This document shows positions 27,601 to 41,300 of a stretch of DNA of 64,000 nucleotides, in pieces (within the stretch, counting starts at the first letter, position 1; each line of letters begins with the position of its first letter). Where the stretch lies: the NCBI GenBank assembly GCA_028583415.1, contig CM053270.1, positions 5,278,342 through 5,342,341 on the forward strand, given 5' to 3'. Under the pieces are notes generated by a model that did not search any database, was not told the origin of the DNA, and saw nothing but the letters and a program-made list of their open reading frames with translations. Source of the stretch: Protea cynaroides (Eukaryota > Streptophyta > Magnoliopsida > Proteales > Proteaceae). Made by a program: the position numbers and the translations under genes.

Positions 27601-30600
27601 ATAACCCAAGGGCTAGAGATAGAGAAAACACAATAACCATCATGGGAAATACCTGACTGAACAAAAAAAGAACCTGGATTGGTAGATGCAGATGTAGATG
27701 ATTGATTTGTAGTCGCAGGAGGTAGTCGAAGGAGATGCCGGAGAGTCTGAAGTTCTTGTGCAGAGAGTTGTGGCAGAGGACCAATAGGAGGACTTGCTTC
27801 AGTTTGATGTGCTTGAGGTGCATGAGAGGACTTTGCCTTGTGCATACCTTTTTCTAGGCGTTTTGCTTCAAAATCTGCCGGTTTGCCATGAAGTTTCCAG
27901 CATGTGTCTTTGGTGTACCAAAGCTTGCTACAATATTCACATTTAATAGCATCATGGGAAACAGGAGGACTCTTGTATGTCTGAGTATTTGTCTGCAGAG
28001 CAGACCTATCCGAAACAGAAGGCGACAACATTGTTATTCGTCGTTGGTCCTCTAATTGAACCATGGAATAAGCCTGTTCGAGGGTGGGGAAAGGGTCCCT
28101 GCTGAGAATCTGTGAGCGAATAGGATCAAGCTCCACATTTAGTCCTGCCAGAAAAGTATAAACCCTGTATTTCTCTTCCCTTTTGTGAAATAGGGTGGCA
28201 TCTTCTTTACATTTTTGCAGTTTGTTTGGTAAGCCAGTTTATGCACGACCCATACTTTACACATATGGAGGCTGTCTATCGGATACTGCACTGCCTAAAG
28301 TCAGCCCCTGGAAGAGGATCCTGTTATCTTCTAATGACCCTCTGGAAATAGAAGCATATGCCATTTCTGATTAACTAAATAAACAAATCCTAGTAGAGGC
28401 TTATACTGATGCAGATTGGGTAGGAAGTCCTGATCGTAAGTCTATCTCTGGTTATTGCACATTCTTGGGTGGCAATCTAGTGACCTGGCGCAGCAAGAAG
28501 CAAAATGTGGTTGCTCGATCCAGTGCAGAAGCAGAATACAGAGCAATGACGCATGGAATATGCGAACTACTATGGTTACAACGACTACTCAAAGATTTGA
28601 AGGTTATGTGTAACCGGTCCATGAAATTATTCTGTGATAATCAAGCAGCCATTAGCATTGCTAATGATCCAGTTCAGCATGATAGGACAAAACATGTTGA
28701 GGTTGACCGTCACTTCATTAAAGAGAAACTGGACAGTGGACAAATCGAGATACCGTTTGTCAGATCAGAGGACCAACTAGCAGACATCTTCACCAAAGGT
28801 CTGCCAGGGAAATCCTTCTGTATGATATTGTCCAAGTTGGGCATGCATGATATATATGCACCAACTTGAGGGGGAGTGTTGAGAATATTACGTATTTCAT
28901 TTTTTGTCTAGATTCATTGTACTACCTGTATTGTACAATTGTACTACCTGTACTACCCTCATTGTACTACCTGTATTGTACTACCTGTATTGTACTACCT
29001 GTACTACCTCTTTCTTTCTTTGTATTCATTCTCACATTATAAATAAGATGACCTCTGTCTATTACAGACATGTCATTCCATCATTCAACAGAAGGCAAAG
29101 AGAGAAGAATGAGAAAGACAGAAGGAGGTTCGACTCTTAGAAATAGAAGAGTCGAATGTGTGTATCCTCCTCATCTGTGCCTTTATTTATATTAACAAAA
29201 GAAACTTAGAAACAATAGAGGTTAGGAAACTTCCCTAAATCAAAAGAAAGAAAAAAGGAAACCTAACTAATAAGGAAACAAAATAAAGAATTATGGTGGA
29301 AACAAATCCACTTCTTACTACAATAGAAAAAGAGATATAAAGAAACTAATAAGCTGCACCTAGGTTACACCTAGCGCTACAGATCTATGTTGCTAACAAA
29401 TTAAATTTTGGATAATAAACAAAAAATATCGATCATAGATTCATATCAAATAGTATCGACTGATACATGTCGGTATGAGCTTTAAAAGGATTGTCGTCTC
29501 CATTTAATGCTGCTTTTTGCTTACCAAGGGAAAGAGTTTGTAAGATGGTTGGATTTTGACCATTATTTAACAATCACTCTCCCAACTTTAAGGCTTTGAT
29601 TATGCATCATAAAATGACTTAGAAGCAAGCATCCAACTATTGTTTCAATCGAAGACTGAAGTTTAATCAAAGATTGAAGCAAAACCTGCAGGAAAAATGT
29701 AAAAACTTTCATCTTCAACATGGTATTAATAAGATTTAGTATGAATGTAAGAAACATGTTTCTTCTTAATGTTAACTTATTATGTGTTTTTATACTTTAA
29801 AATGTGCTTTGCATGTTTTCTAATCAATCCTATGCGTATTTTGCCCCGTATCCAAGTGTATCCACCATATCCATGTTATGATATGAGATGTCTCTTAAAA
29901 TCGCCCGACCGATATGCTACCGATACTTGATACTTTAATCTTTGTTATAGATAATCTGCTTTTGCAGTCCATTCCAGTATCTTAATGAAAATTTCTTGTT
30001 CACATATTAATCTTACGTATATTAATAAAATAATGGATTTTTTTTTGATACACAATAAAATAATATGAGTTATTACTGCATTTAATAACAAATTTTCATT
30101 TTATCCATTGTATAGGTCTATATGTGGCACCTGAGGTTTATAAGGATGAAATATTTGACAGAACTGTTGATGCCTTCTCGTTTGGTCTCATTCTCTATGA
30201 GGTGCTGACATTACCATCATTATCATTCTCATGTTAATATGTTTATTATCTTGCATTCCCGTGCCTTATAAGTTCAAATGTTTGATAGAAAATTTACTTG
30301 TATAAATCAATAAATCTAGAAGCTCTCTGTGTTAGCTATACTGAATGTAGAAAATGTCAGCTTTTTAGGGGTTGCTAAAATGAATGTAGAATATATCAAC
30401 TATGTTTTTATGCTCAAATTATTTGATCCTGCAATTTTTTCTGGCTACAATAATTTAAGATCTAATTATAGTGAAATGGGACCTGTCTGAAATTTCGTGG
30501 CAAATCAATAAAGCCTGCGCATGTTTAAATTTTTAATGTGTAGGTGGTTAAGAAGCCGTCAATAGGAATATCTCCTGCCACGTATCATCCAATCAAGAGA

Positions 30601-31307
30601 TTTGGTTTGAGTACACTAATTTAATAAAGGGACTGTTAGAATGACACCTCCATAGGTGTATTTACAACATTTAACATTCTTTTGATTGCCCCTTACCTTA
30701 TTCCCAAAGTTCTTCAAGTCGGGTAAAAGTGGGTATTAATTGAATGTGACTTAACATCATGTCATTGTCAATAGTTGTCGTTTCTTTCACGCTTTTTGAT
30801 TACCCATGTGAAAGTACAGCAATTTACACATTAAAAAAACTGTTGGTGCAAGGCTATTGCCCAACAAGACAACTAGGCTTTAACCTCACAAATAGGATCA
30901 CAATCAACCAGTCCCAATAAGTTACAGCAGCAAAACATTGAGGAACTGAAAATAGAAACTGGGAACTGAAATTAGAAACTTAGCTGAATAAACTAATCCA
31001 GCAATTGGATGGTCATGAAACTCCCATCGAAGGAAGCTCCAAGGATATGATGAACAACCTTGGAGTATGGTGTGAATCTGATGAAGTAATCTCAGTTTAG
31101 AGGACAAACTCAAGGCAGCAGTATAGCTCCTAAAACAGCAACCGTAGGGCATAACAGCATAGTTGTCAAGGTGACAAAGTGATCCAAGGTGTTCGAGGCC
31201 ATCCTAGGCGCCGCCTAGGTGACCAAGGCGTTGCCTAGGCGACCAAGGCGTTGCCTAGGTGACCAAGGCGTTCCTAGTGTATTTTTTTTATTTCTAAAAT
31301 ATTAATG

Positions 31308-31394
<87 letters not shown>

Positions 31395-32271
31395 CAACAT
31401 TTAAGACATAATTAATATGAGAAAACCAATAAATAATAAATAAAGTATAAAACAATAGAACAAAAAGAAACATATTTATACAAACAAAAAAGCACAAATC
31501 AATAAACTAAGAAGTTAGAAGTTAGAATATCATAGCTTATAAGTAAAACTAAGAAGCAAGACTGCAAGAGAAAGACTATAATGTTACTTACCTCTATGAT
31601 GCCAAAATAAGTGCTTGTGCCTCTATTCCTCAGTAGTTCAGTGGTAGAGAAAAAAAAAAGAGAGAAGAAATTGCATTTCAGTTGTAGGTGCAGCAGGGAG
31701 AGGAAAAAATTACATTCGAAAAAAAAAGAAGAAAAAAAAAATTTAAGACATCAGGTCGTTACTGGAAATGAAGACTAGAACAAATCAGATCTTCACCTGT
31801 GACTAGAACCATATCAGATCATTGCCGGAGGTGAAAACTAAATAGGTCAGTCGTTGTAAACTGGAACCATGTCGGAAGTGAAGACTGAAATAAATCGTAG
31901 CGGATCACTATCGGAGATGAAAATAATTTGGTCACCGGAAACTGAAACCAGATTTCACTGGAAATTAAATCATATCAAATAATCATTGGAAATAAAAATA
32001 AAATAATCGGAAATATTCAGTCGACAGCAAAATTAAGTTTCAGTTGCAGCAGAGAAGAAGAAATAGTCAGTTGACCTTCAACCAAAAAAAAAAAAAAAAA
32101 TTTAAGTTGCAGTTGCAGCCTGCAGGTGCAGCAGAAGAGAAGAAGCAGAAGAAGTCGACATTAAAAAAAAAAGTTGCGATGCAAAAAAACCAAAGGAAAA
32201 AAAATTGTAAGCTTCGGTTGAACTTGCAGGTGCAGCAGAGAAGGAGAAGAAGAAGAAGAAAACAAGTTGAC

Positions 32272-32320
<49 letters not shown>

Positions 32321-35300
32321 AATAAGAAGTTGGGATGTAAAATAACCAAAGGAAAAAAAATTGTAAGCTTCGGTTGCCGTTGCAGTTGCAGGTGCAGGTG
32401 TGCAGAAATGTACTGATTCAACATATTAATCTACTATATAAAATAACATTACCTGAGATATGACTGAAGCATAACAGTGGAGGCCTTGAGCTGAGACTAT
32501 AATGGACACTGTTCTCCTTCGATTCAACAGTTCTGTGGGTTGTCCCAGCTGCTCTATAAGAAGGATTCTAGAAGGTATCAATCAGTAATATGAAGGCACA
32601 GAAGTAACATAGCAGCAGCTCAACAAAGGAATAATGGTAGAAAAAGAAATAGAAGAATAAGGGAGAGGGAAGAAGAAGGCTGGGTTAAGATTTTTAGCTG
32701 TGTCCCACAGCCTAGTAACACAACTCAACAGAGGCCAAGCAAGGTTTAAATTCTAAATTCTGTGGGAGCTCCTCCCTACATTTTTGTTTATAGCTTTTTA
32801 AATACGCATTAAAAGAATGGTAACTCAATCTTCCCATTACATGTCTTGCCCCAATAGAAAGCATTGAAAATAGCAACTAAATAAAATCTGGAGACTAAAA
32901 TAGGAACACAATAAGATCTTTACTAAACCAGATTCTAATCAGGTCCCAATCACATCTCAATCAGATTTTGATTGGAAGAGCTGGTGGCAGCAGCACGTGG
33001 ACCCCATGTGGGATCCACCTTTATCCTAAAGATTGCTTCAGCATATGGGCTGGACTGGTTGTGAGCGTGCTTGGTCTGTTTGGGCTGGCCCTTGGGCCTC
33101 CTATGGTAGACCTGAACTGCATCAAGTGTGTTATAGTTAGGACCTACCCAAAAAAAAAAGTGTGTTATAGTTAGGGCAAAAGGATAAGGTTACAATTCAT
33201 TTGACATCTTTGGAGGTGTCAATTTGAAAATCACTTTAATAAATGTCTCTGAACCTGAGTATCGCAAGTTTAATGTGGAAGTCATTCATGTGATGCATAC
33301 AAAAGGAGGCCACCTAAACTATGCTATACATCAATCAGTCGGATGGATCAAAAGAACTGGTTATCATAGGCCTCTTTATCTGGAGAGGGAGAGGGAGGGG
33401 CTGTTCTTGGTGTGTGTATGTGTTTGTGATGCAGAATCAATATTCCAGCTCAAATATTAAAGGAGGGCCTGAAGACCTGGCCAGAATAGCCTGTGGTTCA
33501 GACTGGTCCAATTCTGGCCCAGTTTATGTGGCCTCTATTTCTGGCCTGCAGTTGGAGTTTTCTGGCTTTCCTCAAACAGAATTGTTGGATTGTATTAGGA
33601 CTCTTATGTTTTTTTTTTTTTTGGGGGGTAAATAAAGAATTATATTTACCAAACTCATAGAGGATACAAGGACGGATGCCTACAAGAGGCACCGGGAGAA
33701 GAAACACAAACGATCTACACAGAGATCACATGGGAAGTCCTATCTAAATTAAAATTGGCTAAGTAGATCCCAGGCATTGACAAAAAATCTATTTATAGTT
33801 GTATTTGGACATAGTCTAGCAATGGGAATAAGCATCCCCTAAGTTTCAAATTACAGATGTAAATGGATAGTCGAAAATCCTGCTTCAATCGCATTCATGT
33901 CTGTTTAGAGGTATTTGTATTTGAAATATCTGATTTCGGATACAAACTCGGATAATCCAGAACATAATCGAATACAAATATTGGTATCATTGTTTTGAAG
34001 CCGGATAATATCTGATTCGTATAGGTATCCTACTACTAATAAAAAATTAAGTACTATTTTTTTATTAATTAAATGATTTTGAGGGTTCTTGAATATTCAA
34101 CAGGTTTTGGAGAATGAGGAAAAGAGACTTTGATGTAGCAGCGGACCCACGAGTTGAGATGGGCTTGGATAGGAATCTTTCTAGGATTTAATTGGGATAT
34201 TTGTAATCTTTTATTTTGAGGGATTTAAATGAAACATTTAGGTAGGTTTTAAGTATTTAAATAAGTTGCCTTCTTTATTTTATTGTCTTAATAGGAAACC
34301 CATAGGTCTGGTAAGTTATTAGTGTCTAAGATTAGGTTTCCATTTCAGTCATTTTATTTTAGATAAGTTTTATGTTATTATTCCTTTAAATATGTAATCA
34401 AACCCCTTTGAGATTAGAGAAGATTTGAAGAATGAATTGAATAATGGTTTTGGTTGCCTGTGGGCAGAAATTGAGTGCTCTCTCTCGTTTGTCTTTGCGA
34501 GCAGGAACAGCCGTCCCTTGGTCTATCTCCCCCCCACCCTTTCTTCTTGTTTCTCTTCCTCTTTGTAAGACCCTCCCCCAAATTTCCCCACCAATTTGGA
34601 TCGTTGCACGTGCCACGTCTTACTACGTTGACAGCGAACGGACCTGAGGAATACGTCTGGATCCTAGGAAAGGAACTCTAGATGGGCCTTAATAAGTGTA
34701 GTGGACCTTAGGTGGGTCCAGCATGCCTTCCAGTGTGTTGGGCCTAAGAAACCAATGCTAGTGACATGTTTTATGCCGAACCGGAGGCCCAACGGGGGGC
34801 ATAGGGACATGTGTTATGCCCAAGCGGCGACAGCAAACCGGAGGCACAACTGGAGGATGAGTTACCCGGCTTGTTGCCGCTGGATTACGTGTGTGGGTCA
34901 TTTTCTCTCTCCCCAAATCCTATTAATAAGAGCTAAAACACTCATTTGGGTTTTAGCTGTTTGGTGGTATTGGTGAAGGTGGATGTTGTGCTCTTGGAGG
35001 AAGGCTTGGTGAAGCTTGGAAACTCAAGCCCATAGATTCGTTGGACTTCCCTCACCTTTTAAAGGTTAGTCCACCTCCCTCCCCTCTTCCTTATGGTTGT
35101 AGACCACCATTGGTGGTGGTGGTTATCTACCATCAATGGCTACCTTAGAAACCCTAGAACTTGGTTAGGCACTTATACACCTCCAATGGAGGTGTTTGAT
35201 GCAAAAACACCAACAAGGGTGGAGAAAATGTTCCCCATCATCCTATTATGGAGGAAAGTGAGTTGGTAAGACCAAACACCAACGTTCACTTCGTCTCCTT

Positions 35301-38300
35301 CGTTAAACCCTGGTTCTCGGATTGAACCGGCGGATGGAACTGGATGATGTACCACCCGGCAGAGCCTCCGGATACCCTTCTGGAAGCCCACTGATTATAA
35401 CAATGTGTCCGCTTGTACCCTCCGGTTCAGAGTAAAATAGAAAATATTCTAAGTGTTAACCGGATGGTAATTCTGGATGGTATACCACCCGGATATATCC
35501 TTCGGTTCTAGCCCTGTTGGCCAGTATGCCTAGCTAGGATTATGAGAACCAACCGTTGGGTTCCCGAATTATTTTGGGACCCGCATGGGGGCATTTAAGA
35601 CATGACCATGAAGGTTACAAGCTACTTAACTAACATAATGAACTTATGCAATTTAATAGGTAAACAGTCACGGGTAGTTGACGAAACCTACTGCTAGCTT
35701 CAAGGTTCTTCAGCACTAGTAGTGCCTGCAGGTGAGGGGTTGGGTCCGTAGTAGTTAGGTCATTCTGTTTATTGCTTGTTTTTCTATTATAACATGTCAT
35801 GTTTAATTGTTATGTATGAGCATGCATTGCATAACAACAATAACTATGTATGATTGGTTGGGTTGATGGTTGGTTGTGTATGATGGCACGTGTGACATGC
35901 GGGTACCTAGGGAGGGGTGACGCATGGGTACACAAGTCATATGGTTGTTGCTAGCACATTAGTAGGGACACGGTGAACCATGGGAGTAGGGAGCGAGGGA
36001 TATCTACTAAGGTGCAGCCCTATTTATATTATGTACATGTTCGTTGTATTGCTAGCATCTTAACAAAGGCAAGGTGATCCATGGGAGTGGTAAACCGGGG
36101 GTCTCTGCTGGGATGCGGCATCATTTGCATTTTTGTGTTATAACATGCCATACTTGTATTTGTACATTTAAACATGCATCTTTGCATTTTAACAATTATG
36201 TATGAGCATGCATTTGCAATAGGACAATTATACTTGATTGGATGTATGACGGATGTGTGGCGTATTAGACCACAATACCCAGGCCATGTTGTTTGTGCTA
36301 TACCCTAGCAAGGGCACGGTGATCCATTGGAGTGGAGCCGGGGATCTCTGCTGGGACATAGCCTTTCTTATAATACTGCATATGTTTGACCATGTATGAT
36401 GGACGTGTGGCATGTTGGAACACAATACACGGGCCATGTTTGTAATATACCCTAGTGGGGACACGGTGATCCATTGAAGTGGAGCCAGGGATCTCTGCTG
36501 GGGCATAGCCTTTCTTATAATAATGCATATGTTTGACCGTGTATGATGGACATGTGGCGTGTTGGAGTATAATACAAGGGCCATGTTGGTTATGCTATAC
36601 CTTAGCGGGGGCACAGTGATCCATTGGAGTGGAGCCGGGGATCTCTGCTGGGGCATAGCCTTTCTTATAATAATATATATGTTTAGCCAAACACCATAGT
36701 GGGGGCACGATGAACCATGGGAGTAGGGAGCTGGGGATCTCTGTTGAGGTGCAACCCTATTTATATTATGCACATGTTTATTTGTATTGCTAGCATCTTA
36801 ATGGGGGGACGGTGATCCATGGGAGTGGTGAACCTGGGATCTCAGCTAGGATGCGGCGTCACCTGTCTTTTTATGATTATAACATGCCATGACTTTACCA
36901 ATAGGGGCTGAACAAGCTACTGATCATGATGAGGGTATGCTTGGGATCAATGGCGGTTCACTCATGGGATGGACGAGTTACTGATCATGACGAGGGTTTG
37001 TTCGGGATCAGTGGTGCCGTTGATCATGACGAGGGTTTGCTTGGGATCAATGGCGGTTCATCCATGGGGTGCGAAAGGTTACGGTTCGGGGCAGAGCTCG
37101 AGGGGGTAACGAGTTTTTGATCATGACGAGGGTTTGCTCGGGATCAGTGGTGCCATTGATCATGATGAGGGTTTGCTTGGGATCAATGGCGGTTAACTCT
37201 TGAGGTGCATTGGGTTGCGGCTCAGGATCGTGGCTATCGCATTTACCTTTAAAAACCATTGCACCATGATTTAATTAATGAACTGCATTTTTGTTCACTT
37301 GTATATGCATTCCTTATTTGATTTCCAGCATGCATTTGCATTGATACTTGACTCCTTGCTGAGCTGGGATGGGAGGTCACCCCTCGATATGGGAATTCTT
37401 TTCAGCTTTTGATGCAGGTACCTCTTTTGCGGTTGGCCTCACAGTGTCTCCATTGGTGGAGGACACCTTTGCTGGGGAAGACCCCTTGGAGGATCATGTC
37501 AAGGACTGTCTCTGTGCCGATTGCGTCTACAGGGCCTGACGTGGTCACTCGTCTCTCTTATCAGTATAGTTGTAGATAGACGCTGTCTAGTTTGTCTATG
37601 TTAGGTTTCTATTCAAGGTTACTCTTTTGGTATATGTGTATACTGAGATATAATGTGTTATATGTGGAACTTTTGATGTAAAGCATAACAACTCTAATTA
37701 TGTTATTATGTCAGTTAGATGGCATCTGTTACTTATGAAATCTGCTTCCGCTATTATTACTCTATTTTTTTTATCGTTATTGTGGATATTGCTTGTGTAG
37801 ATTGAGGGATTTGTATGGTAGATTATTGTAGTTGTCGGTCGATGGGAGTATGCGGGTCGTCTTGTGTCGACTTGGATATCACGCCCGATTCCCAGAACGG
37901 GCTGTGACACTCTTCCTTCTTCTTCCTTCCCTGCTTCTTTCTTCTTTTTGTTCCCCTGTTCTGGGTGGTAATCCTAGACCAGCAAAAGCTCTTCGTTCTC
38001 CCTCATCCCTTTCCTTTTTCCCCTGCAATTCTGGGTGTGAATACCCCTTCCATAGGGGACTCAAACCCCCCAGAACCCAAGACCAGAAAACCTTTCCAGT
38101 GTGAGGAACAAAATCTGCAGTCAAGCCCAACCTGCAGCTACCGACTGGTAGCACTTGCAGACTTCGATTTGCTCCACCTGGTCTCAATCCTAGCTGTTAA
38201 TGGTGCATCATTGATAGCTCTGCCTGTTTGTGACCTCCTAAAAATTCAGGTCCATCCGAGACCTATCAGCGTTCTTCTCACTCAAAGGCAAACCAGTCTT

Positions 38301-41300
38301 CCGTCTCTTGTTCTGATCGTGAATAGCTTAAGGTTGAAGAAGCTATTTTAATTTGGATTTTCAGAAATACTCTTCTTTAAACCTTTAATTCTGTTTTATC
38401 CCATTTTGTTCCCTTCTTCCAAGTTTAGCCCTATCACTTTAATTCTAATTCCTATTACATCCTAAGGGCTTGTTTGTTTCCTCAAGTTATTGCATAATTC
38501 TGATTAATTACAATTCTGCCACTAATATTGCTATTTGAGTATCTTATTGTTTGGTTGGGCCCATTAGTGGTTCCAATTAGGGTTTTCCAACCCAGGTCCC
38601 ACATCAGACTTATGAGACTAAGTTAACTGGGAGACATGGACTACTAGCTTGCAGAAGACCCAGATCAAGAAGATGACAAAAGTGTGAAAAAAATAAAATG
38701 TACCAGTGAAAAATCAATTTCTGAATTGGTGGATGGTATCCGGATATCCAAGTATTTGATAAATCAATCAAGTTAAATTTGAAAGGTGATTTAGATTTCT
38801 AATCGAATTTGGATATTTGATAACAAAAACAGATGTGAATGCGGATGTTGTCAAATACAGACCGTATTCGATCTGTTTACATTTGTTCTTCAAAGTTCAA
38901 ACACGATGTCTTCCCAAGTCTGACTAAGTCATGGATTGGTGGTCCAAGATCTGTGATTGTGCTTCATCCAAATATGATAAATGGTTGCAAAATGCCAGTC
39001 TTCTAAGCATATCACATGACAACTTCCCTCAAAAAACATTGTGAATCCATCTTCATTCCTGTCAAAGCTGCAAATCCGTCTCCCAACGGGCCAGCATCAG
39101 CAGAGAGCCCTTTCCAAAGGTGAGATATGACCAACACAAGCAAGAGCTAGTTTGCATAAAAATCTGTCTCTACATAAGGAACAATCTATTAGGAAGAGAT
39201 TTGGGTCATGGGTCTCCATGGAATTAAGCTGTGCCATGGAATGTGGCATCGAAACCAGATGACGTCGAACCAAGGGACCCCTGGCTGCCTGATATCTAAC
39301 AATTTCCCAAGAGGAAGAGGTGGAAAATATTCCCGACGATGTTTCTGTCCATCTCACAGAATCACCACTTCCTGAGGGACTTCTGACCATAGAATGGAGA
39401 GCTGACCAGGCTTGAGAAAATCTCCAAGAGGAAAGACGACCCAGATTCAAGACACCCTCTGATAAGTTAGTAGAGACCAGAGGAATTTTATATCAGCTTG
39501 AGTCATATCTAATCTTTTCCCTATACGATTGTAGGAGGTCTCAATGGGGATGCCAATTATCCAACCAGAAGGGTAGAGGAGCCAGTCCTGTTAAGATTTT
39601 CCTCTTTTATTATTATTATGTCTCTTTGATAAGGCTGGAATGGCATCTATAACTTCCAGTCCTGTTTAAAGTCTGTTTGTTAAGAGTCCTACTCAGTATA
39701 GGGTCCTCCCTCACAGCTTGAGCATGTGAGTGTCCTAGGCTTTTCCCCATACGAATGGGGGAGGTCTCCATGGGGATGCCAATTATCCAACAAAAGAAGG
39801 GTAGATGGGCCAGTCATGTTGAGATTTTCTTATTTTATTATTATTATGTTTCCTTTTTAAGTTTGGAATGGCATCTATAAATTCCAGTCCTGTTTAAAGT
39901 GTGTTTGTTAGAGTCCTAGTCAGTATGGGAACCTCCCTCACAGCTTGTGTATGTGAGACTGAGTTTTCCTAGTCTTTTCCTGCTTTGTTTGATTTCCTGT
40001 CTGATCATTAATGATCTCGGCTTTCGTGGACTGATCATGAAAGGGTTTTTAGCAGTTTATAAATATGTGTACAGGCTCACAGCTTCCCCACGGTCTAGTT
40101 GAATGGAATTATGGCTTTTGCCCTTAGGTTCTTTGAGATTCAGTTACTGTTCTGGTGTGGTGATTCAGTAGAAGATCCTGGTTAGGGGTGTCAATTTCTG
40201 GCCCGGACCGTGTCCCCTAAATCGAGCCGACCGATTAAAACCCAGTCCGACCTGCACTGTTTACTTAACATGTCGGGTTTAGGCCTGGACCGATTATTTT
40301 TTTGGGTCAATAAATAAATGTATTAACAACACCCAAAAAAGGAGGACAAACCTAGGTATCCAAGGGATAGAGCTAGACTCCTTACAAACCAAGGGCATTA
40401 GCCCAAACAAGAGAGGAGAAAAACCAAAACAAAACAAAAAAGATTCTCAAATCAGGGATTAGCCATATTCCAAGAAGACAAGATGAATCTATTCTTGGCT
40501 GTATCTGGAGAGAGGGGGGAGCAAAAAGGCATCATAACACCATGAACATCAAAACCAATGGCTTCCCAGATTTGGTCGAAGGTTCTAGACTTGGCCACCC
40601 ATTGTCTAAGATTTCTCTTAGACCGGATGTGGTACACATTTGCGGTGAAGGCGAGCTTGGCGATAGTGTCACAGAGAGTTTTATCCTTGAATTTCTTGGA
40701 TATCCATTTCCATTCAAGGTCAAAGGAATGGATTCTTCTTCTGATAGGCCAGCACTTTCTGAGGATCTTTTTCTAGATTCTATTAGAGAAAGGGCAGTCA
40801 AAGAAAAGATGATGGATGTCTTCTTCCACGGCCTAGCACAAACCACAAGAAGAGTTGGGGATGATACCCCAGCCTGGACCGATTATTAATTAGTTGTTTA
40901 TGGTGTAAGGGTGCAGCCTGTCGGTCAACTGACTACATTGACCGATTATGGACCGAAACTGAGATTGGCCGATTAAATTCCCATTAAGCTAAATTCTTAA
41001 AGGCCTAAATCCTAAATGGCTATATGTCTATCATTTCTCCTCTTCATTTAGGTTATGTTCTTTTAATTAAGAACTAAAAATAGGCTATTATGTTGTGAAT
41101 GTAGAATAAATAATGACAAATTACAGCATAACAGGAGGCAAGAGTTGTGCTTTTTTCCATTGTGCACCGATGGGCAAGATTGGAACGATTAGCATATGAC
41201 CAAATTGCATAATCGCTTAGGGTCCTGGTTGGTTTGCATCATTGAAGTCCATTAATAAATCGATTAGGGCCTTCCCCTAAATGTAGTCCCCGTGGGTGCT

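Larger units (their letters stand above)
18819..29090 (+). mobile_element. Copia-2 with inverted interior and nested hAT-2
   Basis: 5' LTR 18819-19018 and 3' LTR 28877-29090 face the same way. The gag start is on +, the whole middle (about 19978-28215) is on -, and the RNase H end is again on +. Removing the nested 5-kb hAT and re-inverting the middle gives the gene order seen in Copia-3. Flanks show no 5-bp duplication. Confidence 0.9.
31158..32468. mobile_element. hAT-1 copy without transposase
   Basis: Left end catagttgtcaaggtg with GGCG motifs. The sequence gcataacag occurs at 31149-31157 and 32469-32477, so the 8-bp duplication cataacag marks both ends, although the right terminal repeat is missing. 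Left half follows the coding hAT-1 (aacatttaagacataa, acttacctctatgatgcc, trnN-like start), then the purine-rich block. The transposase is gone. Confidence 0.8.
30841..33124. repeat. LTR-like repeat interrupted by a hAT-1 copy
   Basis: The parts 30841-31157 and 32478-33124 appear to be one repeat. It starts TGTTGGTGCAAGG and may end GAACTGCATCA, like LTR family A. No target duplication is visible, so boundaries and class are uncertain. Confidence 0.35.
34564..37909 (+). repeat. Large solo LTR (family C) nested in family B LTR
   Basis: Starts TGTAAGACCCTCC and ends GGGCTGTGACA, with perfect duplication ctctt (34559-34563, 37910-37914). 3346 bp and no coding. Start and end match the style of the inverse of 46499-48822 (TGTAAGACCCG ... 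GGTGTGATA). Large size, TGTAAGACC start and lack of genes suggest a Gypsy-type LTR; the class is inferred. Confidence 0.85.
34131..38606 (+). repeat. Solo LTR (family B), holding another solo LTR
   Basis: Starts TGATGTAGCAGCGG and ends CCCACATCA, with a perfect pentamer duplication gactt (34126-34130, 38607-38611). Without the inner insert it is about 1.1 kb and follows 59646-60873 throughout (aagaattgaat, tgtgggca, ttctgggtggt, attagggttt). No internal retrotransposon genes, so it is a solo LTR. Confidence 0.88.

Noticed and set aside
28465..28869. A stand-alone RNase H gene
   Set aside because: It is the intact tail of Copia-2 directly before the polypurine tract and 3' LTR.
31294..31497. 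Frame of Ile-Tyr repeats
   Set aside because: Translation of a TA microsatellite.
36228..36773. 181-residue repetitive minus-strand frame
   Set aside because: It is a by-product of the 148-base tandem array in a solo LTR. The repeats diverge without regard to codon position.
40542..40889. 115-residue + strand frame
   Set aside because: It is opposite the L1 zinc-binding domain on minus, which has family motifs; the + frame has none.
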